From positions 4,216,001 through 4,280,000 of the forward strand of contig NC_077225.1 in NCBI RefSeq assembly GCF_024763615.1: a stretch of 64,000 bases of DNA. Direction: 5' to 3'. Below, one piece after another: positions 44,757-55,400 of the stretch. The DNA comes from Phlebotomus papatasi (lineage: Eukaryota; Arthropoda; Insecta; Diptera; Psychodidae). Each line of letters starts with the position of its first letter. Within the stretch, counting starts at the first letter, position 1. The translations under genes and the position numbers were made by a program. The notes under the pieces are model-generated. The model searched no databases and was not told the DNA's origin. It saw only the letters and a list, made by a program, of their open reading frames with translations.

Positions 44757-44927
44757 GCTCCAAAGAGCGGCCGGCCGGCCGGCCGACCGGGAACGTAAAT
44801 TAGCCACATATACATATATTCGTGATCAGGAAGTGGCGAAACACATTTTGGCCAAGTTTGAGGTCGATCGGACGACATGAAATTTTGTTAGGATTATAGT
44901 AGGTGAGATTGTTAAGAATCTCACCTA
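44757..44927 (-). mobile_element. 1.8-kb modular repeat, partial inverted copy next to the gap
   Basis: This is the reverse complement of the left 170 bp of the repeat at 28175 and 44951, from the GGCC-rich palindrome to the terminal TAGGTGAGATT hairpin. It faces the next copy head to head, separated by 23 bp. Confidence 0.85.
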
Positions 44928-44950
44928 ATACACAACTTTTTATTACTTAT

Positions 44951-46769
44951 TAGGTGAGATTCTTAACAATCTCACCTACTATAATCCTAACAAAATTTCA
45001 TGTCCTCCGATCGCGCTCAAACTTGGCCAAAATGTGTTTCGCCACTTCCTGATCACGAATATATGGGGGGCTAAGTTACGTTCCCGGCCGGCCGGCCGTC
45101 CGGCCGCTCTTTGGAGCTTAATAGCTCATAAACTAAAAAAGATATCGACTTGCGGTTTTCGGCAAAGGTTATATATCGTATGAAAATTGCAACTTGGTGC
45201 ATTGACCCCCCCACCCCCCACCCCTCCTTCCGCCATTTTGAAGACCCCCTTTTTTTGTTTTCTCAATAGCTCCGCCCCTATGGCATCGATCAGGCTCAAA
45301 TTTTAGTATGTTATAGCTGGGCCTTAGAGCTTTCCATCAATACCAAACTTAAGGTCCCCCGACCCCCCTGAACCGAGATATAAGGGTCCAAAAAAAATTT
45401 CTTAAAATGGCCATAACTCCGGTTCTAATTGTCAGAATTTAAAAAATGAGGGCTTTTTGGAAAGCTCTCGTAAAATGCCACTTCCCCTTCTAACATCGCA
45501 AGTTCATAAAGCCACCGCTAGGGGCGCTATTATTAAAAAGAAAATTTTTAAATCTTAAAAGTTAAATAACTCAAAAATTCCTTATGCAATCGGGCTGAAA
45601 TTTTAATATGTTGTAGCCGTCGATTATACCTATCAAACAAAAAAAACCTTAAGTCGATCCATAACCCCTGACCCGAGCTATAAGGGGTCAAAGTTCGAAC
45701 ATTGACCGGCCTCTATCTCCGGTTCTAATTAACATATCAACATAAATTTTACCTTTTTGGTTTCGTCTCGATGAGCACTTTCAGATGGAAGTTCAAAAAG
45801 TCACCACAGGTGGCGCTGCGATAGCGTCAAAATTCATCGAAATTCAAAATCACTTTTCTCAAAAACGGCATTGTGCAAGTTAATGAAATTTTAGTATGTT
45901 GTAGTCCAGTCTAGGACGTTTCCAAAATGGTGCGTATGTGCGCTGTGGTTTCAATAGAACCGGAGATATGAGGGGTCAAAGTTCACGAAATTCAAAAAAT
46001 CATATCTCCGGTTCTATGTGACCGATTTTGATGAATGAGGGCTTAAACGAAAGATCTCACCAAATGCTACAACTTTCTAGAATATTTGAACTTCGTGGGA
46101 CCAACACCAGGGGCGCCACAGTCGAAAAACCAATTTCAATATCACATAACCTCAATTAACTCGACTGTCGCTGAACCGATTTTGATGATTACTTCGACAT
46201 AATTGTAGAGCACATTTGTCTCTACACTTTGTTCATACATCATTTTCCGGTCAGACTACGCTATCACTCCGATTTTGCCGTTTAAGTGTGAAAAAATTGA
46301 TTTTTCCCATAATAACGCTTTGAAATCACTCAGATGCCAATTTGACTGCCTCTACTCCACCAAGACACTTAAAATAGGGTTTTAAATGGAAAGTCCCACA
46401 AAATACAACAATTCTTTGATATAGTTGAAGTTCAACAAATGACTACTTGGGGCACTCTGGATGAAAAAACGAGTTAAGAAACAAAAAACCTCGATTATCT
46501 TGGCTTCTGAGTAATCGATGAGATCATGTTCTATGGAAAAATTATAGAGAACATTCTGGTCTACATTTCACCCATATATCACTTTTCTGTCAGTTCATCC
46601 AAATCCTTGATATTTTGCTTTAAATACAAAATTTGTATAATTTCACGAATTTGATTCAAGATAACTGAATGGCGTCTCCCAACTTCAGCTCTAAATCGAA
46701 TTTGCATGCACTCCGAGTTAGCTCACGTTAAGAATCTCACCTACATAAGCCGGTTAGGATTATCTGTCC
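44951..46769 (+). mobile_element. 1.8-kb non-coding modular repeat, copy 2
   Basis: Co-linear with 28175-29992 over its whole length, with scattered substitutions and a few small indels. It has the same terminal motifs, GGCC palindrome and CTCCGGTTCT...GGGGCGCT modules. Identical ends in two unrelated contexts define it as a discrete mobile unit. No flanking duplication was recognised. Confidence 0.8.
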
Positions 46770-47259
46770 CTTTTTAATTTCAATGGGTCTATAATTTTTA
46801 AAATTAATTTATGGTCGAGCAACAAAAGAAATATTGTTCAAATCCAATAAAAAATAATTCTATTAAAATTTAAATTACTAAACAAGAGGCGTATCTTAAA
46901 ATCCTTGTCTGGATTTTTAGTATTACAGTGACGTATAATTTTGGCAATTTTGCCGCATAAGTGTAAAAGTGACGGATCATTTTTTAATTTTTTAAATAAC
47001 TATATTTTTGGGCAATAAAAGTCCAACATTTCGAGTTCCACATATGTGCTCTATCCAGTGGAATCATTTACAAACAATCTTTAAAATTTGTAAATGAAAA
47101 TAAGAGAATATTATGAAATTTAGTTTTTGAGGCCGTCTCCTGAAAAATGCTCAAATCTGACATCCGCCATTGTAATATTAAATGTGCGATATCCGAAAAT
47201 CATTGAAAAAGCTTGGGCAAATTTTTTGCAAAATTGGAAAAACTTTGTTTTTCGGGAAT
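46770..47259. other. Non-coding DNA flanking the Polinton-like element
   Basis: AT-rich, no ORF or repeat recognised. Confidence 0.45.
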
Positions 47260-47265
47260 GTTAAT
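47260..47265. repeat. Left 6-bp target duplication (GTTAAT)
   Basis: GTTAAT immediately precedes the left inverted repeat and recurs at 63124-63129 after the right one. Confidence 0.88.
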
Positions 47266-47874
47266 AGTAGTAAGTATCGAGCACGGGAATAACAAAAACA
47301 AACCGAAGGTCAATAAACGTGCCTTCAACATGCTACCAACAGCAACAATATGGATGACGTCACCACGTCCACGAGGATGATTTTTACTATTTCTTAGAAT
47401 TTTACCCCACCTCCTCTTACTGTTTTTTTATTTTGTCAATGATATACGACACCTTTTTAACTCCCCCCCCCCCCCCCCCCCAGCCGCCCATCCGTGCAAT
47501 GAAATACCTGTTTTTATTTTTTAAATATCATAATTTAGTTTTTCTAGAACTACTGTGTCATTCCAATCCTAAAGTTTTGTTAATTATAGTATATAATTTT
47601 TAATTTGACTTTCTCATCACAAGAATATTGCACAATTATGAGCAATGAGAAATTTGATTCCTTTTCGCGTGTGGATTAATGCAGAATGAGAGAATCTTCA
47701 TGAGCGAGTGGAAATTTCATGCGCACTGAAATGTTTTATTTAGATGTTCAGTGTGAAAGAGGAATAGCAAAAAAGTGTCATATGTCCACTTGCATTTTTA
47801 TGATGAATAATTAAGTCCGCGCTCTATTTTGTGTACAATAATTTCTGCATTATCATTTGTATAGAAAAAAGTTC
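47266..47874 (+). repeat. Left terminal inverted repeat of the Polinton-like element
   Basis: Reverse complement of 62519-63123. Contains a palindromic TGACGTCA (CRE/ATF-type) at 47355-47362 and a pure C19 tract at 47463-47481. The inverted copy has only G11, the main length difference between the two repeats. Confidence 0.93.
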
Positions 47875-48012
47875 ATACTGCTAATTTTATCATCTTACCC
47901 ATCTTACTAATTTAATATACTTACTAACTTGTTACAAGCCATTTTTGCTCTTGGAGAACATACATTTCAAACAAGATTTTACGAAAAATGCTGGAAAAAA
48001 ACTTTAGTCAAC

Positions 48013-51000
48013 ATTGATGGTGCATGAAACACGTTTGAAACATGAGGCATCTCAGGGGGCGGCAAACTAACGACAATGAAATTCGCAGTGAGTATACCAA
48101 ACAGGAATTTTTTTTTTTTAGGCTTTATGGCCAATTTAAATAATAATAGCTCCCAGAACTCAGCGCCGCAAGGCAGGGGCTTAAATAATTCTGAGGAACC
48201 CACCGTCGGGATAAATGGGGAATATCCCAGCGGTGGTCAAATTAATTCCCCATCTACACCTACTGTGAATGGTGCAGCTGTCACAGTTAGGAATAAAATA
48301 AGCTGCATTCAAGCTAATTTGCACCACTGCCGCGCAGCCATGTCATGCATGGATGAGAAGCTGGCGGTGGTGCAAGCTTGTATCGGACTGTTCCAAGAAC
48401 CCTGGACGGTTCGTAATAAGGTTAAAGGGGTTGACATTAGGCGCGGCAGTCTGTATTTCAGCAGCCGTGGGAATAATAAGGTCAGGGCATGCGTTTATGT
48501 CTCTAAAGACATCAATGCTATGTTCCTTTCTCAATTCTCCACTGGAGACCTAGTGGCAGTGAAGGTAGAGGTAGAGACTGCTCTTGGAAGACGGGAGCTG
48601 GTCTTAGCCTCGGCCTATTTGCCATACGACGCAACTGACCCGCCTCCGTCTCGGGAGTTAGCGGATCTGGTTGCGGCGTGTGAGAGGAACTCATGGGAGC
48701 TTCTCGTGGGGGCTGATGCTAATGCTCATCATATAGCATGGGGTAGCACTGGCGTCAATGCACGTGGGGAGTCTCTCTTGGGATTTATCTGCACGAATCA
48801 ACTCGAAATTATAAATGTTGGTGACAATCCCACTTATGTCGACAGACGTAGGAAAGAGGTCATTGACATTACACTCGGTACGAGACTCGCGGCTGAGCTA
48901 ACTACTGGTTGGCACGTGTCGGATTGTCTGACTATGTCTGATCATAGGAGGATTTATTTCGACATTTCGGCCCCGACCAACAGTCCGAAATCATTCCGCA
49001 ATCCTCGGAAAACGAACTGGTTAGTATTTAATCAGTCCCTTTCTGAGGACTGGCGAGGAGATGGGCAATTGCCTAGGGACGCTGTAAGCATTGAAGACTC
49101 GGTTGAAAAACTGAATTCGGCTTTGCTCTCGGCGTACGAAAAGGCCTGTCCACTCTCAACAAATTTAAATAACAATAAAGGCAAACCTTTGCCTAGGGAA
49201 CTCTGCCTATTAAAACAGAGAACAAGAAAATCTGTTAACAGAGCCCAAAATACGATGCTGGATCGCGACTGGGAAGAAGCGGCCGCTCGTAAAAGGGAAT
49301 ACAAAAAAGCATTGAGAAAATGGAAAAGGGAGAATTGGAGAGAATTTTGTGGACAAATCATGGCTGTGAAAGAAGCGGCCAGGATTAAGAAGCTTCTATC
49401 CAAGGATCCCTCAGAACGGCTAGGCGTGTTGAGAGCACCCAGCGGAATCCACACAGATTCTGCGGATCAAGTCACGCGTCTGTTGCTTGAAACACACTTT
49501 CCGAACTGTCAGATTGATAGTACGGAAAGTGCACCTATACGACCTGAGCTATATTCGGGGAACCAACGTGATTGGGGAAAGGCTTCAGAGATTGTCACAT
49601 CTGAAAGTGTCACATGGGCAATCAGCAGCTTTTCACCATACAAGACAGCAGGTACGGATGGTATTTTTCCGGCTTTGCTCCAGCAGGCTGCGGAGACCAT
49701 TACCGTGTCGCTTGTAAACCTTTTTAGGGCGTGTCTTGCCATCGGGTATGTACCGCATACTTGGAGGCGAGCGCGAGTAGTATTTATTCCAAAACCAGGT
49801 AAAAGCAATTACGAGGACCCTAAGTCCTTCAGACCTATTAGTCTGACATCGTTCTTGCTAAAAACCCTGGAGAAACTCTGTGATAGGTATATTAGGAGTC
49901 GGATTCTTGTGAAGAATCCGTTAAGTCCTATGCAACATGCCTATCAAAGAGGAAAGTCAACAGAGTCGGCTCTCCATCAATTGGTAAGCCGTATCGAAAA
50001 ATCGCTTAGCGACAAAGAAATTGCTCTCGTTGCTTTCCTGGACATTGAGGGAGCTTTCGATAAGGTCAACTCTACGGTTCTGGCACGAGCGATGAGAGAG
50101 TTTAAACTAGGTCAAACCCTAGAAAAATTTACCACTAGTTTAGTTGGAAACCGCATTGTGGAAGCGGAGGTACACGGCGCACAACTGTCGGCAGCTGTGA
50201 GCAGCGGCTGCCCTCAGGGAGGTGTACTGTCTCCCCTTCTATGGTCCATGGTGGTTGATAGCTTGCTAGTGCAACTTAACTCAGCGAACTTTTATACACA
50301 AGGTTACGCTGATGATGTCTGCATTGTCATACGGGGGAAATTTCTATCTACACTGTGTGATCTTATGCAGAGGGCATTAAGCATCGTTGAAGGCTGGTGT
50401 TATTCCCGCGGTCTTAAGGTTAATCCCGAAAAGACTGCTCTCATCGCCTTCACGAAGAAGTACAAGCTGGAGGGGTATAGGGCACCCAAATTCTTTGGGA
50501 AAGAACTTACCCTGCAGAAAGAAGTAAAATACCTTGGTATTTTATTTGATCAAAGACTCACATGGAAGAAGCATCTGGAAGACCGTATCACATCGGCCAC
50601 TAGATCGTTTTTCTCATGTCGACGTTTACTCGGCAGATCTTGGGGTCTGTCGCCGAGAATCACACTATGGATGTATCAAGCCATAGTCAGACCACTAATC
50701 TCATATGGAGCTGTAGTATGGTGGCCAAGAGTCGAATATAAAAATTCGGCACTGGCGCTACAGCGGCTTCAGAGATTAGCTTGTATTGCAATCACAGGAT
50801 CCATTCGGACAGCCCCCACCGCGGCGCTGGAGGTCTTGTTGAGCTTGCCTCCGCTTCCGCTTTATATAAAAGCTGAGGCGGGTAAGGCAGCAGTAAGACT
50901 GCGTTCTGCAGGAACATGGAAGGTCGGGTGCCACCCAGCGGGACATGTTAAAATCATGGACGCAATGGTTAAAAGGCACCCTGACCTTCTAATGAGGGAC

Positions 51001-52117
51001 GATTTCCACCTTGTGGATAGACTTCCTCAAAAGAATTTTAAAACTGTGCTAAACACGAGAGCTGAGTGGAGAGACCGGGAAGGGGTCATCAATGAACCCG
51101 GTGCGGTTGCACTCTTCACAGACGGCTCACGGTTGGACGGCTCCTCTGGAGCCGGGTACCACTGTCCGGAACTCGGAATTGGTGGGTCAGTGCCACTTGG
51201 CCGGTATACTTCTGTATTCCAGGCCGAGGTCACAGCAATCCTAATTGGGGTTCAGACTCTGACTGAATCTGGGGTTTCTGGCAGGAAAATTAACATATTT
51301 TCTGATAGCAGAGCTGCTTTGCTCTCTATATCGGAAAACAAATCCCGCTCTTCGCTGGTGCTCGAGTGCCGGAAAATGTTAGAAACGGTCTCACTTAACT
51401 GTGAGATCGGTCTACATTGGGTACCTGGGCACTGTGGTATTGCGGGTAATGAAGAGGCCGACCGCCTCGCAGTGGCAGGAGCGAAGACCGAATTCATCGG
51501 TCCTGAGCCTGCCGTGGGAGTGTCTCCCCAAATGAAGAAAACCATCATTGGGGAGGATTTACTTTCACAACACCAATCGGTCTGGACGGCTACAAGTAAT
51601 TGTCGCGTGTCCAGACTGTTCATGCCACTTGTGGACAGGAAAAGGACAGAGTACCTGGTGAGCAGTAACCGCTGCAAAGCGCGGCAGTTTGCTGATCTTC
51701 TCACTGGACACTGTCTAAACAAACACCTCAACAGATTGGGTGTTGACTGTAATCCAATCTGTAGAGGTTGTGACAACGCTGAGGAAACGGTCTTACATTA
51801 TGTATGTGACTGTCCCAGCCTTTACAACACCAGACGAGCGCTACTTGGAAAAGCGGTGCTCGACTGGAATGACCTCCCAAAATTGAAACCGGCCAGTCTA
51901 ATGGAATTTATCCGTAAGACTGGCTGGCTCAATTCACAACACCCTTAATTTAGGGATTAACATGGGGATGCATAAGGGGCCCAATCGGAGGCCTGGATGC
52001 AGCGGACGGGTTGGCGTGGACACGAGCGGCTTAGCTGAGGATGAAGTCGGGAGTGGAGCTGAAGCAGCATGAGGAGGATGGACGCCGCCTACTGCCCCCA
52101 ATTTAAATCTATCTATC
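48013..52117 (+). mobile_element. LOA-type non-LTR retrotransposon nested in the Polinton-like element
   Basis: About 4.1 kb with one large intact ORF (endonuclease, RT, RNase H) and a 170-bp 3' UTR that ends in an ATCTATCTATCTTA simple repeat instead of poly-A. TTAGTCAAC at 48004-48012 recurs at 52118-52126, a likely 9-bp target duplication. Only about 60 bp precede ORF2 and no ORF1 is present, so the copy is 5'-truncated or belongs to a lineage without ORF1. Confidence 0.8.
48076..51948 (+). CDS. LOA-type ORF2: endonuclease, reverse transcriptase, RNase H
   Basis: 1290 residues, no interruptions. The N-terminal 70 residues are Asn/Ser-rich; a second ATG at 48127 is an alternative start. 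The AP-type endonuclease covers about residues 75-300 (IQANLHHCRAA, FQEPW, GADANAHHIAWGS near 212, MSDHRRI). The RT covers about 540-830 (FRPISLTSFLLK, FLDIEGAFDKV near 654, GCPQGGVLSP, YADD with Asp 746-747, KYLGILFDQRLTW). RNase H follows, with Asp 1016 (FTDGSR), Glu 1051 (FQAEVTA), Asp 1077 (FSDSRA) and a WVPGHCGIAGNEEAD block. A C-terminal CRGC...HYVCDC cluster may bind zinc. RNase H at the end and the GADANAHH endonuclease motif suggest the LOA clade. The frame is fully open, so an active enzyme is possible. Confidence 0.9.
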   Translation: MKFAVSIPNRNFFFLGFMANLNNNSSQNSAPQGRGLNNSEEPTVGINGEYPSGGQINSPSTPTVNGAAVTVRNKISCIQANLHHCRAAMSCMDEKLAVVQACIGLFQEPWTVRNKVKGVDIRRGSLYFSSRGNNKVRACVYVSKDINAMFLSQFSTGDLVAVKVEVETALGRRELVLASAYLPYDATDPPPSRELADLVAACERNSWELLVGADANAHHIAWGSTGVNARGESLLGFICTNQLEIINVGDNPTYVDRRRKEVIDITLGTRLAAELTTGWHVSDCLTMSDHRRIYFDISAPTNSPKSFRNPRKTNWLVFNQSLSEDWRGDGQLPRDAVSIEDSVEKLNSALLSAYEKACPLSTNLNNNKGKPLPRELCLLKQRTRKSVNRAQNTMLDRDWEEAAARKREYKKALRKWKRENWREFCGQIMAVKEAARIKKLLSKDPSERLGVLRAPSGIHTDSADQVTRLLLETHFPNCQIDSTESAPIRPELYSGNQRDWGKASEIVTSESVTWAISSFSPYKTAGTDGIFPALLQQAAETITVSLVNLFRACLAIGYVPHTWRRARVVFIPKPGKSNYEDPKSFRPISLTSFLLKTLEKLCDRYIRSRILVKNPLSPMQHAYQRGKSTESALHQLVSRIEKSLSDKEIALVAFLDIEGAFDKVNSTVLARAMREFKLGQTLEKFTTSLVGNRIVEAEVHGAQLSAAVSSGCPQGGVLSPLLWSMVVDSLLVQLNSANFYTQGYADDVCIVIRGKFLSTLCDLMQRALSIVEGWCYSRGLKVNPEKTALIAFTKKYKLEGYRAPKFFGKELTLQKEVKYLGILFDQRLTWKKHLEDRITSATRSFFSCRRLLGRSWGLSPRITLWMYQAIVRPLISYGAVVWWPRVEYKNSALALQRLQRLACIAITGSIRTAPTAALEVLLSLPPLPLYIKAEAGKAAVRLRSAGTWKVGCHPAGHVKIMDAMVKRHPDLLMRDDFHLVDRLPQKNFKTVLNTRAEWRDREGVINEPGAVALFTDGSRLDGSSGAGYHCPELGIGGSVPLGRYTSVFQAEVTAILIGVQTLTESGVSGRKINIFSDSRAALLSISENKSRSSLVLECRKMLETVSLNCEIGLHWVPGHCGIAGNEEADRLAVAGAKTEFIGPEPAVGVSPQMKKTIIGEDLLSQHQSVWTATSNCRVSRLFMPLVDRKRTEYLVSSNRCKARQFADLLTGHCLNKHLNRLGVDCNPICRGCDNAEETVLHYVCDCPSLYNTRRALLGKAVLDWNDLPKLKPASLMEFIRKTGWLNSQHP

Positions 52118-52475
52118 TTAGTCAACCAATATAAGAAAAACAAATTTAAAAATCCAATAATTCAGGAGAAACTTAATATTCCAATGAGAGGACAAACCAT
52201 CAAGAATTATGGGAAAAAACATATTTTTGAAACATATTGTTTTTATTTCTTCGTATATTTTCAATAATACATTAATACTAAATTATATTTACAATTATTA
52301 TAAGATTGTTAATAAGAAAAAAAACTTATTTTGAATACATTTAAAAATACAATGAAAAAATAAATATATCTGTAGACAATAATAAACTTATAGGTATCAA
52401 TTTAGTATAATTTCGGATACGCCTAAAACTATAATTTTTTTACATTGAATATTTTGAATTTTGAAAAGAAAAATA

Positions 52476-55400
52476 TTAATATCCAAATGGTAATGTATTT
52501 GAATCATCCACACATCGCCGTTTATTAAAAGTAAATTGGGCTTTTTTGTGGTATGGCCCTGATGTTATTTTGAAATGTTTTTTCCTAAAAATTTTATCAG
52601 AATATTGTACGTTGATATCTTCGTTTTCTCCAAACACTATTGATTTTAGACTTTCAAAATTAATGTCTTTCTCGACATGGCGATTCATGGTAATTCCTTT
52701 GAAAACAACTTTATAGGAATATGAATTTGTTGACGGGGAATAAATTTTTAAACCATAAGCCTTCGGACCGGAGCTTACGAATTCGTCAATGAAGGAACCC
52801 TCACCGTAATCTGCGATTTCGTCCGTGAGTTCCCCCAAAAATTTCCCGCATTCAAGAGGATTTTTCTCCCCAGCAGGGACCAAATAAATAACTGAATCCG
52901 TATCACAATAGAAAAGATTGTGTCCTAATTTGGAAAGAACAGAATACAACTTTATGCGAGCATTTGTCGTTGTACAGATACCAACGCCGAGATTTACATA
53001 TTTTGATGGTGGAGGATCAGCATCAGAAGAATATTTCCATGAAATAAAAATCTGACGAGGTCCAGCCACGTAAAAATTTGTGATCTCAATGTCTTCTGAA
53101 GACATTAAATTATTAAATTCCTCATTGGTATTGCACACCGTAGTTTTCGGATGATCTTCTCGCATAATAAACCGACCCCAAAGACTATTGAGGACAATTT
53201 TAGACAAAGATCGCATACCTTTATTGACAGATATGTTATCCTTGTCAAGTTGAATTCCCTCCTTCTCCAAATATTCACGGATGTAATTTTCTTTTGCAAG
53301 ATCGGAATCGATTTCACTCGGCCACCCACTAGCTTCCTGCTTGAGTTTCAGGAAATTATCGACATAGCCGGCAAACAAACCCTTCTCGCCAGTCTCACGA
53401 TTATAAGAGGAGATTTTGTAAGACCATAACTCAAAGGATCTGATAATTTTGTAACCGTGTTGCACGGCTAGTCGAATTTCTTCAAGGGACCACGTACCGA
53501 TGAGAGTTCTTTCACTGTCAGAATGAGTACAACGATCCGTGTTTGTTGTTTCTGCACAAGTTCTGCAGAGAGGAAATAATAATCGGCTGTTGCATTTATA
53601 AGGTAGACACGGAATATACATTTGTCGCGGTGGTAAAATTTCGATTTTTGCGATGCCATCATACCTTAATATTTCCTCTGGATTTTCAAAAGACTTTAAA
53701 ATTGTAGGGTGGCCTACAAAATATTTAGAATACTTGTTTGCCCAGGGATATAGCGACGTAAAATCATAATAATAAATCCTATCACCTGGACGACACTTGT
53801 AATGTAATCTAAATACTTCAGTACGACCACCGTACACGGCACTCCGAGGATCAAACCCTCCATCTAAGATATCAGGATGATTCTCAATCGTTTGTGCGAG
53901 CTCGGGGTCGTTCTTTAAAGTCTTCCGAAAATCACATTCCCACACAGTAACTAAATTGTACCCAAGGCTTTCAATTCTACGCCATCGGTTCAATGTTTTT
54001 TCGTAGCGATTTTGAATGGTGTCTTGGGGATCTTTAGAACATACGTATTCCCTATTAAAAATGCACGTGTGACCGTGGTAATAACAGCCCTCAAAACTGT
54101 AAACAGTATTTGATGACTCGTCAAAACCATCAGCAACAATTCGTGAGTTTTTTAATTTAACTTCGTGTTTAATGTCACATTTTGTTGTCAGCTTTAAAAA
54201 TATAAGCCATTTTAATCCAATTCTGCTTTGCATATTAATAAATGTTGAGCTGTAATTGTTTTTGGGAGTAATAGCAAGTGTATTTGGAACCAAATAATTC
54301 TTTCTATACACCTTCATTACAGCATCAGCAATAGTAACTGCTTGCAGAAAAGGATTGATGCCCGTAGTTTCAAGGAATGACGACATAAAGTTAATGCACC
54401 CAAGAGTTAAGATTTTAACATCCTGGGTACAATATCGAATTAATTCTTCACGATTGCTAAATGTGTCATTTTTATGGGAATCATACCATTCTAAAAACTT
54501 TTGATACTTTTCACCGGACATTGAATTGATGGCGTAGGTTTCAATAGGTGGATACTTTCCTACGTAGTTTTTGTTTGCTTCCGTATTAAATTTGTAAGGG
54601 TATTCACCCTTTTCACAAGAAGGCAAACCGAAACTCGAGGAAAACTTTGATAACGCGAAAGGAATGAAACTAAGAGAATCCAAAAATATTATATCACGAA
54701 TTTTAATAGTTAAAATTTTGCATCCCGTTATGATAGGTGAAAGTTTCTCATCCCTTTTGCAGAGCTCTTCCAAAATAAATTGAGCATCATAACTTTTGGC
54801 ATTATGAGCAATCACTGCAATTGGATAGGGACGGAAACGTAAAACGAAATCAAGAAATTTAGATACGCAGGACTTTTCAACTGAATTTTCAAAAACTTGA
54901 AAACCATAAGTACAATTGTCGCAATCTGGGGGAGAATCTGCAGATTTGTAACAGAGATGACAAACTTCTTTGGCTACGCAAAGATTAGCTCTATGGTCTG
55001 AAAACCCATTCCCCGCATCAACAAACTCAGATTCGAAATCATAAAAAATTAAACCAAAATGTCTGGGAGATTTTAACTTATATGGCTGAATGAAGCAATA
55101 ATGGGGAGTTACCACTTTTTTGTAACAAATCTCGCATTTTTCGCAGTAACATTCATGAGGTTCGTTAGTTTTAAAAATATGAGAACAGTTTTGACAAATT
55201 TTAATTTTTTGACAAACTTCTGTTTTGATATGATTTTGATAGCATGAATTACCCCTGAATCGCCGGTTACAAGATGAGCATTCCACAAGATGTTTTGTGG
55301 GCTTACATGGTGGATTATATTTGCAAAATTTACATGTTACTGAACACATATGTTCATTGTTGTATAATACCTCGCAAAATTCGCATTGGTGTTTATAATT

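Noticed and set aside
44100..44880. Open frames of 180-380 codons across the N gap
   Set aside because: They exist only because N is read as X. The flanking sequences belong to unrelated elements.
48076..48129. Splice acceptor (T-run then AG) just before the second ATG of the LOA ORF2
   Set aside because: The tract resembles an acceptor, but the ORF is open through it and there is no donor within the element.
51252..51776. 174-codon minus-strand ORF
   Set aside because: Antisense shadow of the LOA RNase H region, which has clear motifs on the plus strand.
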